Below are positions 48,869 to 57,932 of a stretch of 64,000 nt of DNA, one piece after another. Position 1 is the first letter of the stretch. Every line of letters starts with the position of its first letter. Both the position numbers and the translations under genes were made by a program. The notes under the pieces were generated by a model. It was given only the letters and a program-made list of their open reading frames with translations, did no database searches and was not told the origin of the DNA. This DNA comes from Corynebacterium meridianum (GTDB lineage Bacteria; Actinomycetota; Actinomycetes; Mycobacteriales; Mycobacteriaceae): the NCBI RefSeq assembly GCF_016342265.1, contig NZ_JAEIOS010000013.1:372001-436000 (forward strand), in the 5' to 3' direction.

Positions 48869-49159
48869 ATGAGTGAGGCAAACGTGAACATCCAGGAATC
48901 CACCAACGAGAGGGGCGCCCGCAAGGTCCGCACCGGCTACGTTGTCTCGACGAAGATGCAGAAGACCATCGTCGTCGAGCTCGAGGACCGTCGTCAGCAC
49001 GCGCTGTACGGCAAGACGATCCGCACGAACAGCCGCGTGAAGGCCCATGATGAGGACGGAACCGCCGGCGTCGGCGACCTCGTCCGCATCATCGAGACCC
49101 GCCCGCTGAGCAAGGACAAGCACTTCCGTCTCCTCGACATCGTCGAGAAGGCACGCTAG
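48869..49159 (+). CDS. rpsQ: 30S ribosomal protein S17
   Basis: Primary 16S-binding OB-fold protein; 96 residues with [20 protein letters not shown] and [16 protein letters not shown]. In many bacteria rplN would follow directly; here transcription stops at the 49235-49270 terminator and rplN lies about 8.4 kb away. Confidence 0.96.
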   Translation: MSEANVNIQESTNERGARKVRTGYVVSTKMQKTIVVELEDRRQHALYGKTIRTNSRVKAHDEDGTAGVGDLVRIIETRPLSKDKHFRLLDIVEKAR

Positions 49160-49234
49160 TCCCGTCCGGCTTCATCCGGTGTCCATTCCCCGTGGTCGGG
49201 TGACCGCCACGGTGAACGCCCCGGATCAGCCATA

Positions 49235-49270
49235 CTGAAGGCCCCGACCGAACCCGGTCGGGGCCTTCAG
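49235..49270. terminator. perfect bidirectional terminator after rpsQ
   Basis: CTGAAGGCCCCGACCG (49235-49250) and CGGTCGGGGCCTTCAG (49255-49270) are exact reverse complements, 16 bp, loop of 4. It closes the S10 operon before the inserted gene block. Confidence 0.85.
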
Positions 49271-49359
49271 CTGTTCAGGCGCCCTTTCGTTCCGCCCGTC
49301 CTTCGTTGACGGACCGCAACCGAGGGCCATCTTCCATCCGCAGAAGTAGAAAGGCAGCG

Positions 49360-49803
49360 GTGTCAGCGTCAATGCCGTCGATCGATATCGGACTGATCCT
49401 TGATAGGCTCCACGCACTCGGGCTCGCGACCGGTACGCGTGACGGCGAGCTCGTCGTGGACGTCGGGGAGCTCACCTACTGGTTCAGGGTGGACACGCCG
49501 GAGAACCGGGTGGTCGTCACGACCGCCCATCCCCGGATACTCCGTGGTCGCGTCGAGACGCTAGCCGGTGAACTCCTCGCCGGCGCCCTCAACACCATTC
49601 CCGGATCCGGCGAGGTTTCACTCCTGCCCGATGTGGGGATCCTGGCCGTCACCTTCGAGCTGTCGGCCGCGGCCCCGGTGGCCGCGGTGGAACTGGATGA
49701 GTTCATACTCCAGACCCTGAGCACCGGGGTGGTCATCGCAGAGCGGATCTCCGCCGAGATCGAGCCGCTGATCCGGCGAGTGGAGGGCGTGGCGGGACCC
49801 TGA
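49360..49803 (+). CDS. YbjN-like protein
   Basis: 147 residues, alpha/beta with no membrane helix. The segments LTYWFRVDTPENRVVVTTAHP, VSLLPDVGILAVTFELSAAA and a terminal helix (AVELDEFILQTLSTGVVIAERI) fit the YbjN (type III chaperone-like) fold. GTG at 49360 is preceded by AGAAAGG; earlier and later starts (49306, 49372) are possible. It follows the rpsQ terminator and precedes the siderophore genes. Function unknown. Confidence 0.65.
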   Translation: MSASMPSIDIGLILDRLHALGLATGTRDGELVVDVGELTYWFRVDTPENRVVVTTAHPRILRGRVETLAGELLAGALNTIPGSGEVSLLPDVGILAVTFELSAAAPVAAVELDEFILQTLSTGVVIAERISAEIEPLIRRVEGVAGP

Positions 49804-50066
49804 CCGGAGTATTCCGCGTCACCGCCACCGCACGCGATCGGTGGGGGACCGTGGAACCGTGGTTGAACCTCCGGGAGTTATATATGGGGTTGTCGGTTAG
49901 GTAAGGCTCGTGACAATGTAAGCTGGTTGGAAGCTGAAGCTAAGGCTGTCCTACAGCCTGTGGGGCGTCCAATGATTCCGTGGACCGGCCGGTGATCTGT
50001 TGTGCTGTCCCGCAGATCCAGATCCGGTGGCGTAGGGCCACACAATGACAGGAGCGGAAGATAACA
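49804..50066 (+). promoter_or_regulatory. siderophore-operon promoter region with DtxR-like half site
   Basis: Position 49897-49915 reads TTAGGTAAGGCTCGTGACA. The first half matches the DtxR/IdeR consensus T-W-A-G-G-T-W-A-G-S-C-T; the second half does not, so it is a half-good site. A T/A-rich TATATA stretch at about 49879-49884 is a candidate -10 just upstream. Iron repression by DtxR is therefore likely but not proven. Confidence 0.45.
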
Positions 50067-51380
50067 GTGAGCACCCTGACCATCGTCGGAGCCGGCCCGA
50101 AGGCGGTCGCTGTGGCCGCCAAGGCCCACGTCGCCGAGCGAATCGGACTGGCGGTTCCGGAGATCACGGTGATCGACCCGCACGGTGTCGGTGCTCACTG
50201 GCTGGCCGCGGGTGGTTGGACCGACGGTCGCCACCGGTTGGGGACGTCGCCCGAGAAGGACATAGGCTTCCCCTACCGGACCGAGCTCACCGGTGATCCC
50301 CGGATCGACGTCGAAATCGACCGTGGAATGGCGGAGTTGTCCTGGACCTCCCACCTCATCGACGCGGGGACGTATGCCTCGTGGATCGATCGGGGTCGTC
50401 CGCAGCCGATGCACTGCGAGTGGGCTGCATACCTCCGCTGGGTCAGTGACCGAATCGGGCTGAATCCCGTACCCGGGCGGGTCACCAACGCCGAGATCTC
50501 CGGTGATAGCTGGCGCATTCGGGTGGAGGACGCCATCTCCGGGGCTCCGCGGGTCCTCTCCTCCGATGCCCTCATGCTCACCGGACCCGGAACGAGTGAG
50601 CGACGGTTCCTCCAGCACAGCAACGTACTGAGCGTCGCGGGTTTCTGGGCCCGCGTAGCCGCGGACGCCCGGTTCACGGGGCGGGTCTGCGTCGTGGGCG
50701 GGGGAGAGACCGCGGCGAGCATCATCGAGGAGCTCACGACCCACCGGGTCGCGGAGATCGTCACCGTCGCCCCCACCGCATGCCTGCTGTCCCGGGGAGA
50801 GAACTTCCAGGAGAACGCGCTTTACACCGACCCGGAGGTCTGGGCGTCACTCGACGCCGCCACCCGACGAGCCATGCTCTGCCGTACGGACCGGGGTGTG
50901 CTCTCGCTGCAGTCCCTGGAAATCATCGGGCGCGACGGGAGATGCAGGCACGTCATGGGGTCGGTCTCCTCCGTGACGGCGGGTTCCGCCGGTCCCGTCG
51001 TCCACGTGGAGCATCCGGGACGAACCGTCGCCGCCGACACCGTCATCGACGCCCGCGGTGCCGATCCGTCCTGGTTCATCGGTCTCCTCGGCGACGGCGC
51101 GCGGGCCAGGCTCGCCACCGCCGCCGGGTTCGACCCGCAGGGAGGGGCCAGGAGGGCGGGGTTTGTCGCCGGTATCGAGGGAAGCATCAGACGTGACCTC
51201 ACGGTTGACGGAATGGACCCGACCCTCGTACTTCCGACGCTGGCCGGCTTCAACCAGGGGCCGGGATTCGGGAACCTCAGTTGCCTCGGGCTTCTCGCGG
51301 ACCGGATTCTCGGGGGCATCGTCGGCGACGCTGACGGACTCGTCTCTGTGGGGGCCCGGGCCGTCAGCGACAGAGCGTGA
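50067..51380 (+). CDS. L-lysine N6-monooxygenase (MbtG-like)
   Basis: 437-residue flavin monooxygenase of the SidA/IucD/PvdA family, closest by pattern to mycobactin MbtG. FAD motif GAGPKAVAVAAK at 8-19, TDGRHRLGTSPEKDIGFPYR, the NADPH motif GGGETAAS near 211-218, and C-terminal LAGFNQGPGFGNLSCLGLL. Makes N6-hydroxylysine (or a carrier-bound hydroxamate precursor) for a siderophore. GTG start with AGGAGCGGAAG upstream. No acyltransferase for the hydroxamate is seen nearby. Confidence 0.85.
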   Translation: MSTLTIVGAGPKAVAVAAKAHVAERIGLAVPEITVIDPHGVGAHWLAAGGWTDGRHRLGTSPEKDIGFPYRTELTGDPRIDVEIDRGMAELSWTSHLIDAGTYASWIDRGRPQPMHCEWAAYLRWVSDRIGLNPVPGRVTNAEISGDSWRIRVEDAISGAPRVLSSDALMLTGPGTSERRFLQHSNVLSVAGFWARVAADARFTGRVCVVGGGETAASIIEELTTHRVAEIVTVAPTACLLSRGENFQENALYTDPEVWASLDAATRRAMLCRTDRGVLSLQSLEIIGRDGRCRHVMGSVSSVTAGSAGPVVHVEHPGRTVAADTVIDARGADPSWFIGLLGDGARARLATAAGFDPQGGARRAGFVAGIEGSIRRDLTVDGMDPTLVLPTLAGFNQGPGFGNLSCLGLLADRILGGIVGDADGLVSVGARAVSDRA

Positions 51381-51440
51381 CCGAGCCCCGGTGACGACGA
51401 ACCGGCCAGACACACCAGACCACAAGACGAGAACGGATTC

Positions 51441-53045
51441 ATGACCTCAACACCCCACACCCAGTCACACCCGGTACCCGCACGGAACCGGGGGCCGGCG
51501 GTGCCGGTCGAACCGGTCACGGTCGACGCGATGATCCGGCTCGCGGCGCAGCGCCACCCCGATCTCGACGCAGTGGTCGCTGCGGACGCGACCCTGACCC
51601 ACGCTGAATTCGACTCCAGGGTCAACGCTTTCACCAGGACGCTCCTCGCCGCGGGCGTCTCCACCGGAGACCGCGTGGCGGTCGTCGCCCGCCGCTCGGC
51701 CGCGTTGCCGATCGCCGCGGCGGCCGTGATCCGTGCCGGTGGTGTGTACACCCCCGTCGATCCATCGAACCCGGCGGAGCGCATCGCGTTCATCCTCGAC
51801 AACTCCGACCCCGTACTGGTGCTCACCGTCGGCGACGTGGAGCTGCCCGCCACGGAGCTGCCGGTGCTCCCGGTTCCCCTGGATCCGGAGGGCGACACCT
51901 CCGCGGTCGAACCGGGCGAACTCACCCGGCCCGTCACCCCGGAGGACGGCGTCTACCTGATCTACACGTCCGGTACGACCGGAACCCCGAAGGGTGTCCT
52001 GAACGTCCACCGGGGCGCGGCCGCCCACATGCAGTGGTTCGTGCGCACCCTGGGGCCGGTCGGCGACCTCCGCTGGATGCAGAAGGCGCCCGTGGGATTC
52101 GACGTCAGTGTCGCGGAGATGATCACGCCCCTGGCCGGCGGTGGTGCCGTCGTGCTGCCCGCGGCGGACTGGTGGCCGGGTGACGTCGACGGGTTCGTTG
52201 ATGTCATCCGGGACAACCGGGTCACGGTGCTGTCGATGGTGCCGAGCCACATGCGGGTCGTCGCCGAGGTGCTCGAGGATTTCGGGGATTCCCTGGAGGC
52301 CCTGAACGGCCTCCGGTTCCTGCTCCTCGGCGGGGAAGCGGTACCTACCGATCTGGCGCAGCGCTGCCTCGACGAGATCGGGTGCCGGATCCTCGGGCTG
52401 TACGGCCCGACGGAGGCCGCGATGGACGTCACGTGCGTCGAATACACCGCGGATTCGACTCCCCCCTGTCCGGAGGGAACGTGCTTGCTCGGCCTCCCCG
52501 AGGACAACGTCACCGTGCACATTCTCGATGCCGAGGGCAACGAGGTCGGTGACGACGAGACCGGCGAACTCTACCTCGCGGGGGTACAGCTCGCCGCCGG
52601 ATACGTCGGCGATGAGGAACTCACCGCCCGAACGTTCGTGCCCAGCCCCTTCGAGGGCGATGACGGCGGACGGATGTACCGGACCGGTGACCTCGCGGGC
52701 TGGCACAAGGGCCAGATGTACTACGCCGGTCGTGTCGACGACCAGGTGAAGATCCGCGGCAACCGCGTGACCCTCGGCGAGGTCGAAGCCGCGCTCGCAG
52801 CCCTGGACGGCGTCCGTGCCGCGGCCGCGGTGGCCGACACCACGGGTGAGCACCCGGAATTACGCGGGTTCATCGTCGCGGACCCGGGCTGCCCGGACCT
52901 CGACACGCTGACGGCGAAACTGCGGGACCGTGTCCCGGCCTACGCGGTGCCGTCGACCATCACCAGGATCGATCAACTCCCCGTCACCGCAAACGGAAAA
53001 CTCGACCGCCGTGCGCTGGTCCGGCTCTACCACGACCGGTCCTGA
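51441..53045 (+). CDS. stand-alone NRPS adenylation protein
   Basis: 534 residues: a single adenylation domain with no condensation or carrier domain. Core motifs: YTSGTTGTPKG (175-185), FDVSVAEM (220-227), YGPTEA (321-326), YRTGDLA and NGKLDR near the C terminus. Hand alignment to gramicidin synthetase gives a binding pocket of roughly D V A S L G L M D K. It resembles no pocket I can assign with confidence. It must load a carrier in trans, likely the adjacent PCP-thioesterase protein. ATG 61 bases after the hydroxylase gene. Confidence 0.85.
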   Translation: MTSTPHTQSHPVPARNRGPAVPVEPVTVDAMIRLAAQRHPDLDAVVAADATLTHAEFDSRVNAFTRTLLAAGVSTGDRVAVVARRSAALPIAAAAVIRAGGVYTPVDPSNPAERIAFILDNSDPVLVLTVGDVELPATELPVLPVPLDPEGDTSAVEPGELTRPVTPEDGVYLIYTSGTTGTPKGVLNVHRGAAAHMQWFVRTLGPVGDLRWMQKAPVGFDVSVAEMITPLAGGGAVVLPAADWWPGDVDGFVDVIRDNRVTVLSMVPSHMRVVAEVLEDFGDSLEALNGLRFLLLGGEAVPTDLAQRCLDEIGCRILGLYGPTEAAMDVTCVEYTADSTPPCPEGTCLLGLPEDNVTVHILDAEGNEVGDDETGELYLAGVQLAAGYVGDEELTARTFVPSPFEGDDGGRMYRTGDLAGWHKGQMYYAGRVDDQVKIRGNRVTLGEVEAALAALDGVRAAAAVADTTGEHPELRGFIVADPGCPDLDTLTAKLRDRVPAYAVPSTITRIDQLPVTANGKLDRRALVRLYHDRS

Positions 53046-53106
53046 AGATCCCAGCCCCCGTTCCCCAGCTCTCACCCTCACGCACCTCCCCAAGGAGCCC
53101 ATCACC

Positions 53107-54207
53107 ATGACCAGGAATCCCATTGCTGTGCCGGATCACGCCGAGGCGACGGAACTCATCGCCCGGCACATGAGCGCCCTCACCGGAACTGAAATCGGAT
53201 CCGGCGACGACTTCTTCGCCTGCGGGGGGCATTCCCTTTCCGCGATGAAGCTCCTGGGGCGCCTGCGTCGGGCAGGTCTTGACGTCGGGGTCGACACGAT
53301 CCTGACGCACCGGACCCCGGAGGCCATCGCCTCGGCGGCGACGGGCATCCGGGACGCGGAATCCCCCGCCCGCGCCCAGCTCCCCGGGGAGGGCGTTCTG
53401 GTCGACTTCTCCGGCGGCGACGGTGCCCCGATCTTCTGTTTCCACGCGGTCGTCGGGCTGGCCTGGAGCTACGCCCCTCTCGCCGGACTGCTCGATGACG
53501 GGCACCGCGTGATCGGGGTGCAGCTCCCGGACGCCGAGACGACCCTGTCGATCGGCCTCGACCACGACGCGCTGTGCCGCTACTATCTCGATCTCCTCCG
53601 GCAGGTGCAGCCGGAAGGCCCGTACCGGTTGCTCGGCTACTCGTCCGGCGGCGCACTGGCGCACACCATCGCGGGGATGCTCCAGCAGGACGGCGAGACG
53701 GTCGACTTCCTCGGTGTCATCGACGCGTACCCCTCCGGAATCGCGCCGGACACCCCGAACGGTCTCGCCGCGGCACTGGACACGTTCATCCGGCACCACA
53801 AGCCGGACGAGGAGATCCCGGAGCTCCCCGGTGACGGGGGCTTCGGCGACATCATGGCCGTACTCGAACACTTCGACGACGCGCTGATCGGCGAGATGAT
53901 CCGCGCCGCCAACGCCCCGAACTTCTCGCAGGAGGAGATCGACGCGATGAAGGACGCCTCCGGTCGGTGCTTCATGATCCACATGACCGCGACCCGCTCG
54001 CCGTACACCGGTCCGGTTCTCGTGCTGCGTGCCGGTGACACGACGGACATGGCCGGTCTGAACTGGGAACCTCTCAAGGCGTGGGAGGATCTGGACGGCG
54101 TCGAGCCCGTCAGCTCACACACGGTCGACAGTGCCCATCTGGCGATGAGTTCCGTCCAGGCGTGGGAGTCCATGGCACCAGTGATCGAGCGCCATCTCGT
54201 CGCATGA
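53107..54207 (+). CDS. peptidyl carrier protein-thioesterase didomain
   Basis: 366 residues: carrier domain with phosphopantetheine site GGHSLSA (Ser43) at the N terminus, then a type I thioesterase: GYSSGG with nucleophile Ser179, an Asp in VIDAYPS and a His in DSAHLAM. This is a free-standing PCP-TE unit that would accept the aminoacyl group from the neighbouring A protein and release or cyclise it. ATG at 53107 has AAGGAG before it; the longer open frame overlaps the adenylation gene and is not needed. Confidence 0.9.
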   Translation: MTRNPIAVPDHAEATELIARHMSALTGTEIGSGDDFFACGGHSLSAMKLLGRLRRAGLDVGVDTILTHRTPEAIASAATGIRDAESPARAQLPGEGVLVDFSGGDGAPIFCFHAVVGLAWSYAPLAGLLDDGHRVIGVQLPDAETTLSIGLDHDALCRYYLDLLRQVQPEGPYRLLGYSSGGALAHTIAGMLQQDGETVDFLGVIDAYPSGIAPDTPNGLAAALDTFIRHHKPDEEIPELPGDGGFGDIMAVLEHFDDALIGEMIRAANAPNFSQEEIDAMKDASGRCFMIHMTATRSPYTGPVLVLRAGDTTDMAGLNWEPLKAWEDLDGVEPVSSHTVDSAHLAMSSVQAWESMAPVIERHLVA

Positions 54208-54254
54208 GGCTGTCCTCACGGACAGGACAGGGAGTCCACGAACGCAGGCCACAC

Positions 54255-54320
54255 CCGGTCCGGTAGTCTGAGGGTTCCCTAACTTCTTCTTCCCCGATCT
54301 CCGGAAGGACGGCACCGCCT
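54255..54320 (+). promoter_or_regulatory. promoter with weak DtxR-like site
   Basis: TAGTCT at about 54265-54270 looks like a -10, and the overlapping 19-mer starting near 54269 (TGAGGGTTCCCTAACTTCT) has roughly two thirds of the DtxR consensus positions. It is upstream of the siderophore reductase fusion gene. Confidence 0.3.
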
Positions 54321-56111
54321 ATGGCACGGAGCAGCCGAACCCACGACATTCACCCGATCAGTATCCGGGAGCTCGAGGTGATCCGGTCCGGGGACGTCAC
54401 CCCGGGGATGCGACGCGTGGTCCTCGGCGGCCCGGGGCTCCGGGCACACACCCGTGACGGTCACGGGATGCCCGAGTTCATCAGCGACGGTTTCGACGAT
54501 GATGTCCGCATCATCTTCCCGGATCCGGTGACCGGATCCCGGCCGTACCCCCCGCCGGGCGGAGACGGCCGGCTGAAGTGGAACGATGAGGTCAACCGAC
54601 TCTTCCGTACCTACACCGTGCGGAAGTATGACGCAGAAGCCGGCGAGGTCACCATCGACTTCGCCCGGCACGGCAAGGGGCTGGCGGAGGGCTGGGCGGT
54701 TTCCGCGGCACCCGGAGCCAAGGTGTGGGTCGCGGGTCCGAAACGGTGCGGTGCGTTACCCATCCACGCTGATCATCTCGTCCTCGTGGGGGACATGACC
54801 GCGCTTCCGGCCATCGGGAGATGCCTCGAAGAACTACCCACCGGTACTCCGGTGACCGCCCTCGTGGAGGTGCCCGAACGACACGATGTCCAGCAGCTCG
54901 CCACCTCCGCGTCCGTGGACCTGCGGTGGGTCATCCGCGCTGAGGGGGGAAACCTGGCCGAGGCGTTCGAGGCGCTCGAGTGGCCCGCCGGTCGCGTTTA
55001 CGTGTGGTGCGCCGGGGAGGCGGGTCAGCTGCGGGGGATGCGTCAGGTCATCAGGGACCATGACGTAGACCCGGCCGACAGGGAGATCACCGGCTACTGG
55101 CGCGAACAGACGGACGGTGACGGCGGTGGAGCGGCGCCCCTGCACGCGCTGGCTGAACTTGCGGACGTCTCGGGTGGTCTGGCACTGCGGGCCGCGGTGC
55201 GGATGGGCCTGTTCACCGCGGTGGACGAAGGAAAGGACACTCCGGCGGCAGTGGCCGTGGCAACCGGCACGGCCGAATCCGCCGTGCTGCGGTTCGCCCG
55301 GTATCTCGAGGCCCGGGGGCTCCTGTGTCTCGAGACGGGGGACCGGGGTGGGGTATCCGAGGTGACCCGGATCGGGCTTACGGCGATGGGCCGCGAACTC
55401 GTCGACCCCGAGTCCCGCGCCGTGCAGATGCTCGCCGGTCCCGGACTGGTGGAGCTGCTCGCGTTTCTGCACCTCGACGAAGCGGTGCGTACCGGGGGAG
55501 CCGTCGAACTGGGCACCGCGCACTGGGCGGGGGAGATTGACCCTGCCGCACTGGCGGTCCGGGTGGACCGTCAGCGGCAGGCATCAGAGGCCGCAACGAC
55601 CGCAGCCGCGATGGTCGAAGCTCTGGATGCGGTGACCGACGGGTCGCGCCGCCCGGTGGTGGGATTCGCCGGTGCCGCCGCGGATGTCTACGCGCAGGAG
55701 TGCAGCAACCGTCGCCCCGATGTGTCGGTGGTGTGTCTGGTCCCCGACGGCGCAACGGACGTACCCCTCACTGAGGTGGTGACCTGCCGCAGCTATTCGA
55801 CGGGGGAATCCGTCGATGACGTGGATACGCTGGTGGTGGTAGATCCCTTCGCCCTGGCGGCCCCGGCCGGACTCGCCGATCTGCTCGCAGCCACCGGCGT
55901 GCCGAACCTGGTGCTGGTGACGCGGCAGGTCGAGGAGAGTGGCGGGGATGCGGACGACTACGCGGACGACCTGGTGCGGTTGTGTGTGACGGGCACATCG
56001 GTGCCGACACGCCGGGAGATCCGGGACACCCTCGAACGCGCGGGCTACACGATGGACGGGGCCGTGGCCGTGGGCTGGGGTTTCTGGGCGGTCGCGGCTA
56101 CCCGACGGTAG
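54321..56111 (+). CDS. siderophore-interacting (ferric reductase) protein fused to a methyltransferase-like domain
   Basis: 596 residues. Residues 1-265 are a SIP flavoprotein: RTYTVR (96-101), GDMTALPAI (157-165) and the GYWREQ ending (258-263); these enzymes reduce ferric siderophore. Residues about 270-596 look like an O-methyltransferase: a winged-helix dimerisation part (LRAAVRMGLFTAVDEG, YLEARGLL) and a Rossmann-like part in which the expected glycine-rich SAM loop is replaced by PVVGFAGAAADVY, so the domain is probably degenerate or unusual. Sequence quality seems uniform across the junction. Start ATG with GGAAGGA upstream. Confidence 0.85.
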   Translation: MARSSRTHDIHPISIRELEVIRSGDVTPGMRRVVLGGPGLRAHTRDGHGMPEFISDGFDDDVRIIFPDPVTGSRPYPPPGGDGRLKWNDEVNRLFRTYTVRKYDAEAGEVTIDFARHGKGLAEGWAVSAAPGAKVWVAGPKRCGALPIHADHLVLVGDMTALPAIGRCLEELPTGTPVTALVEVPERHDVQQLATSASVDLRWVIRAEGGNLAEAFEALEWPAGRVYVWCAGEAGQLRGMRQVIRDHDVDPADREITGYWREQTDGDGGGAAPLHALAELADVSGGLALRAAVRMGLFTAVDEGKDTPAAVAVATGTAESAVLRFARYLEARGLLCLETGDRGGVSEVTRIGLTAMGRELVDPESRAVQMLAGPGLVELLAFLHLDEAVRTGGAVELGTAHWAGEIDPAALAVRVDRQRQASEAATTAAAMVEALDAVTDGSRRPVVGFAGAAADVYAQECSNRRPDVSVVCLVPDGATDVPLTEVVTCRSYSTGESVDDVDTLVVVDPFALAAPAGLADLLAATGVPNLVLVTRQVEESGGDADDYADDLVRLCVTGTSVPTRREIRDTLERAGYTMDGAVAVGWGFWAVAATRR

Positions 56112-57156
56112 CCAGGACGGAATCCGACAGGGCGGTCATCCCCATGGCGCGCAGCTGGTACTCCTGGAACGGAGGATTGTTGAGCATGAGGGCGTCGCTC
56201 TCATCGAGGACGATGAACTGCTCCGCCTGCTCGGTGACATCCGGTGCGCACGCCTCCGGGCAGTCTCCGGCCCAGAAGATGACATCCGAGCGCAGATCCC
56301 TGACGTCGCTCCCCGGGGGGTAGACGGCGATGTCCGCGCTTCCCTCGTCGGTGGCTATCGCGGGGTTGAGTATCATCCCGAGCTCGGTGAGGTAACTGTT
56401 GGTCGGATCGTCTGCGGCGGTGTGCACGACCTAACGGTCGCCCTCGTGTGAGGGGCGGATGTAGGTGAACGTCTTCCCGTGCAGTTCAGGAAACGCGTCG
56501 GCGGCTTTCTTCACCGCCAGTCGGTACGTGGTCTTCGCGTTCCACAGTGCTTCCCTCGCGGCGGGGTCGTCGTAGAGGTTGAGGTAGAAGTCGATGGCTT
56601 TCCCGGTGTCCACCTGTCCCGGGGCATCGGTTTCGACGACGGTGGGGGCGATGTCGCTCAACCTTTCGTACAGGGCCGGATCCGTGATGCTGTTCGCCAG
56701 GATCAGATCGGGTTTGAATATGGTCCTGGCCTGCTCCCAGGGGAGCTCCTCCCCGTAGGAGAAATCGTCATCCGGAAGCGGGAGCGGGAGGAAGGAGGTC
56801 TCGGCGGCGGAATCGCCGGTTGTTGTCGCGAGATGGCCCAGATACTGCCAGGCAAGGCCCGTGGACATGACGACCCGTGGATTCCGGGGAATGACCGTAG
56901 TACCCATGGCGTGCGTGACGGTCATCGTCTCTCCGGTCGCGTAGTCACTGAAATCCTGAGTGCCGGAGTTCTCCTCGACGAACTCGATGTCTCCGGCATC
57001 GATGTCCGGGAGCGCCCCGCTCTCCTTCAGCTCGCCGAGCTCTTTCCCGAGCTCCCGGAGCTCGTCGTGTGGCTGCGTCTCGGATGTGGTGCAGGCTGCG
57101 GCGGCGATTCCGATGCCGATGACGAGGGCGGCGATTTTTCCGGGGGCACGGGACAC
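56098..57156 (-). pseudogene. siderophore-binding lipoprotein, split by an in-frame amber stop
   Basis: Together 352 codons: a periplasmic-type FecB/FepB substrate-binding protein. Residues 1-21 are a lipoprotein signal (IGIAAAAC, Cys22 lipidated); then TTVIPRNPRVVMST, WEQARTIFKPDLILANS and AIDFYLNLYDD. A TAG at 56431-56433 interrupts the reading frame after ...SHEGDR; the frame continues without shift into VVHTAADDPTNSYLTELGMILNP, typical of the family. GTG start 57156 with AGGAGGAG. Either a point mutation has truncated the gene, a suppressor reads it, or it is a sequencing error. Its end overlaps the fusion gene by 14 bases on the other strand. Confidence 0.85.
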
Positions 57157-57563
57157 GGTCTCCTCCTGGGGCGGGTGAGGGGGCCGGGATCGGCTGCAAT
57201 GTATCAGGCATGCTAGTCATCTGCTTTTCCTCGCGCTCCGAAATTCTGGGTGGGTGCGGTCGGGCGGGTTGCTGTGCTGCGCTGCATGTGATTGAATGAT
57301 TCGGTCGCTGACGTGGGTCGGTCCGCCGTGCGTTTCCGAGCGCGGACCGAGACCCTTCGACACCGCGGGTATCGCCGTCGCCACAGGTTCCAGAGGTTCC
57401 AGAGGTTTCACCGTGGCCGATCGGCCGGTGCCCGCTCATGTACGGTGTTCGTCGCCTTCACCGGGTTCTTCCCGGAGCGTCAGTGGCCGTGCAAGTACAT
57501 CAGACCGCGTGCGTCCGGGTCGGAAATCCGGCGCACATTGAAATCCAGGTCAGGAGACCCATA
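57157..57563. other. lipoprotein gene to rplN intergenic region
   Basis: 407 bases without a supported gene. It contains the promoter for the minus-strand lipoprotein gene and for rplN; I see only weak promoter candidates and no clear DtxR site. Confidence 0.4.
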
Positions 57564-57932
57564 GTGATTCAGCAGGAATCGCGTCTGCGGGTCGCCGACA
57601 ACACTGGTGCACGGGAAATCCTGTGCATCCGCGTTCTCGGTGGCTCCACCCGACGCTTCGGCGGTATCGGTGACGTCATCGTCGCCACCGTCAAGGAAGC
57701 CACTCCCGGCGGCAACGTGAAGGCCGGCGAAATCGTCAAGGCCGTCATCGTCCGTACGAAGAAGGAGACCCGTCGTCCGGACGGCTCCTACATTCGTTTC
57801 GACGAGAACGCAGCCGTCATCATCAAGAACGACAGCGATCCGCGCGGTACCCGTATCTTCGGTCCCGTCGCACGTGAGCTTCGTGAGAAGAAGTTCATGA
57901 AGATCGTCTCGCTGGCACCGGAGGTAATCTAA
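57564..57932 (+). CDS. rplN: 50S ribosomal protein L14
   Basis: Interface protein binding 23S rRNA; target of RsfS. 122 residues (GTG 57564, [27 protein letters not shown] upstream). The L14 signature [18 protein letters not shown] is present. It starts the second part of the spc operon, separated from rpsQ by 8.4 kb. Confidence 0.97.
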   Translation: MIQQESRLRVADNTGAREILCIRVLGGSTRRFGGIGDVIVATVKEATPGGNVKAGEIVKAVIVRTKKETRRPDGSYIRFDENAAVIIKNDSDPRGTRIFGPVARELREKKFMKIVSLAPEVI

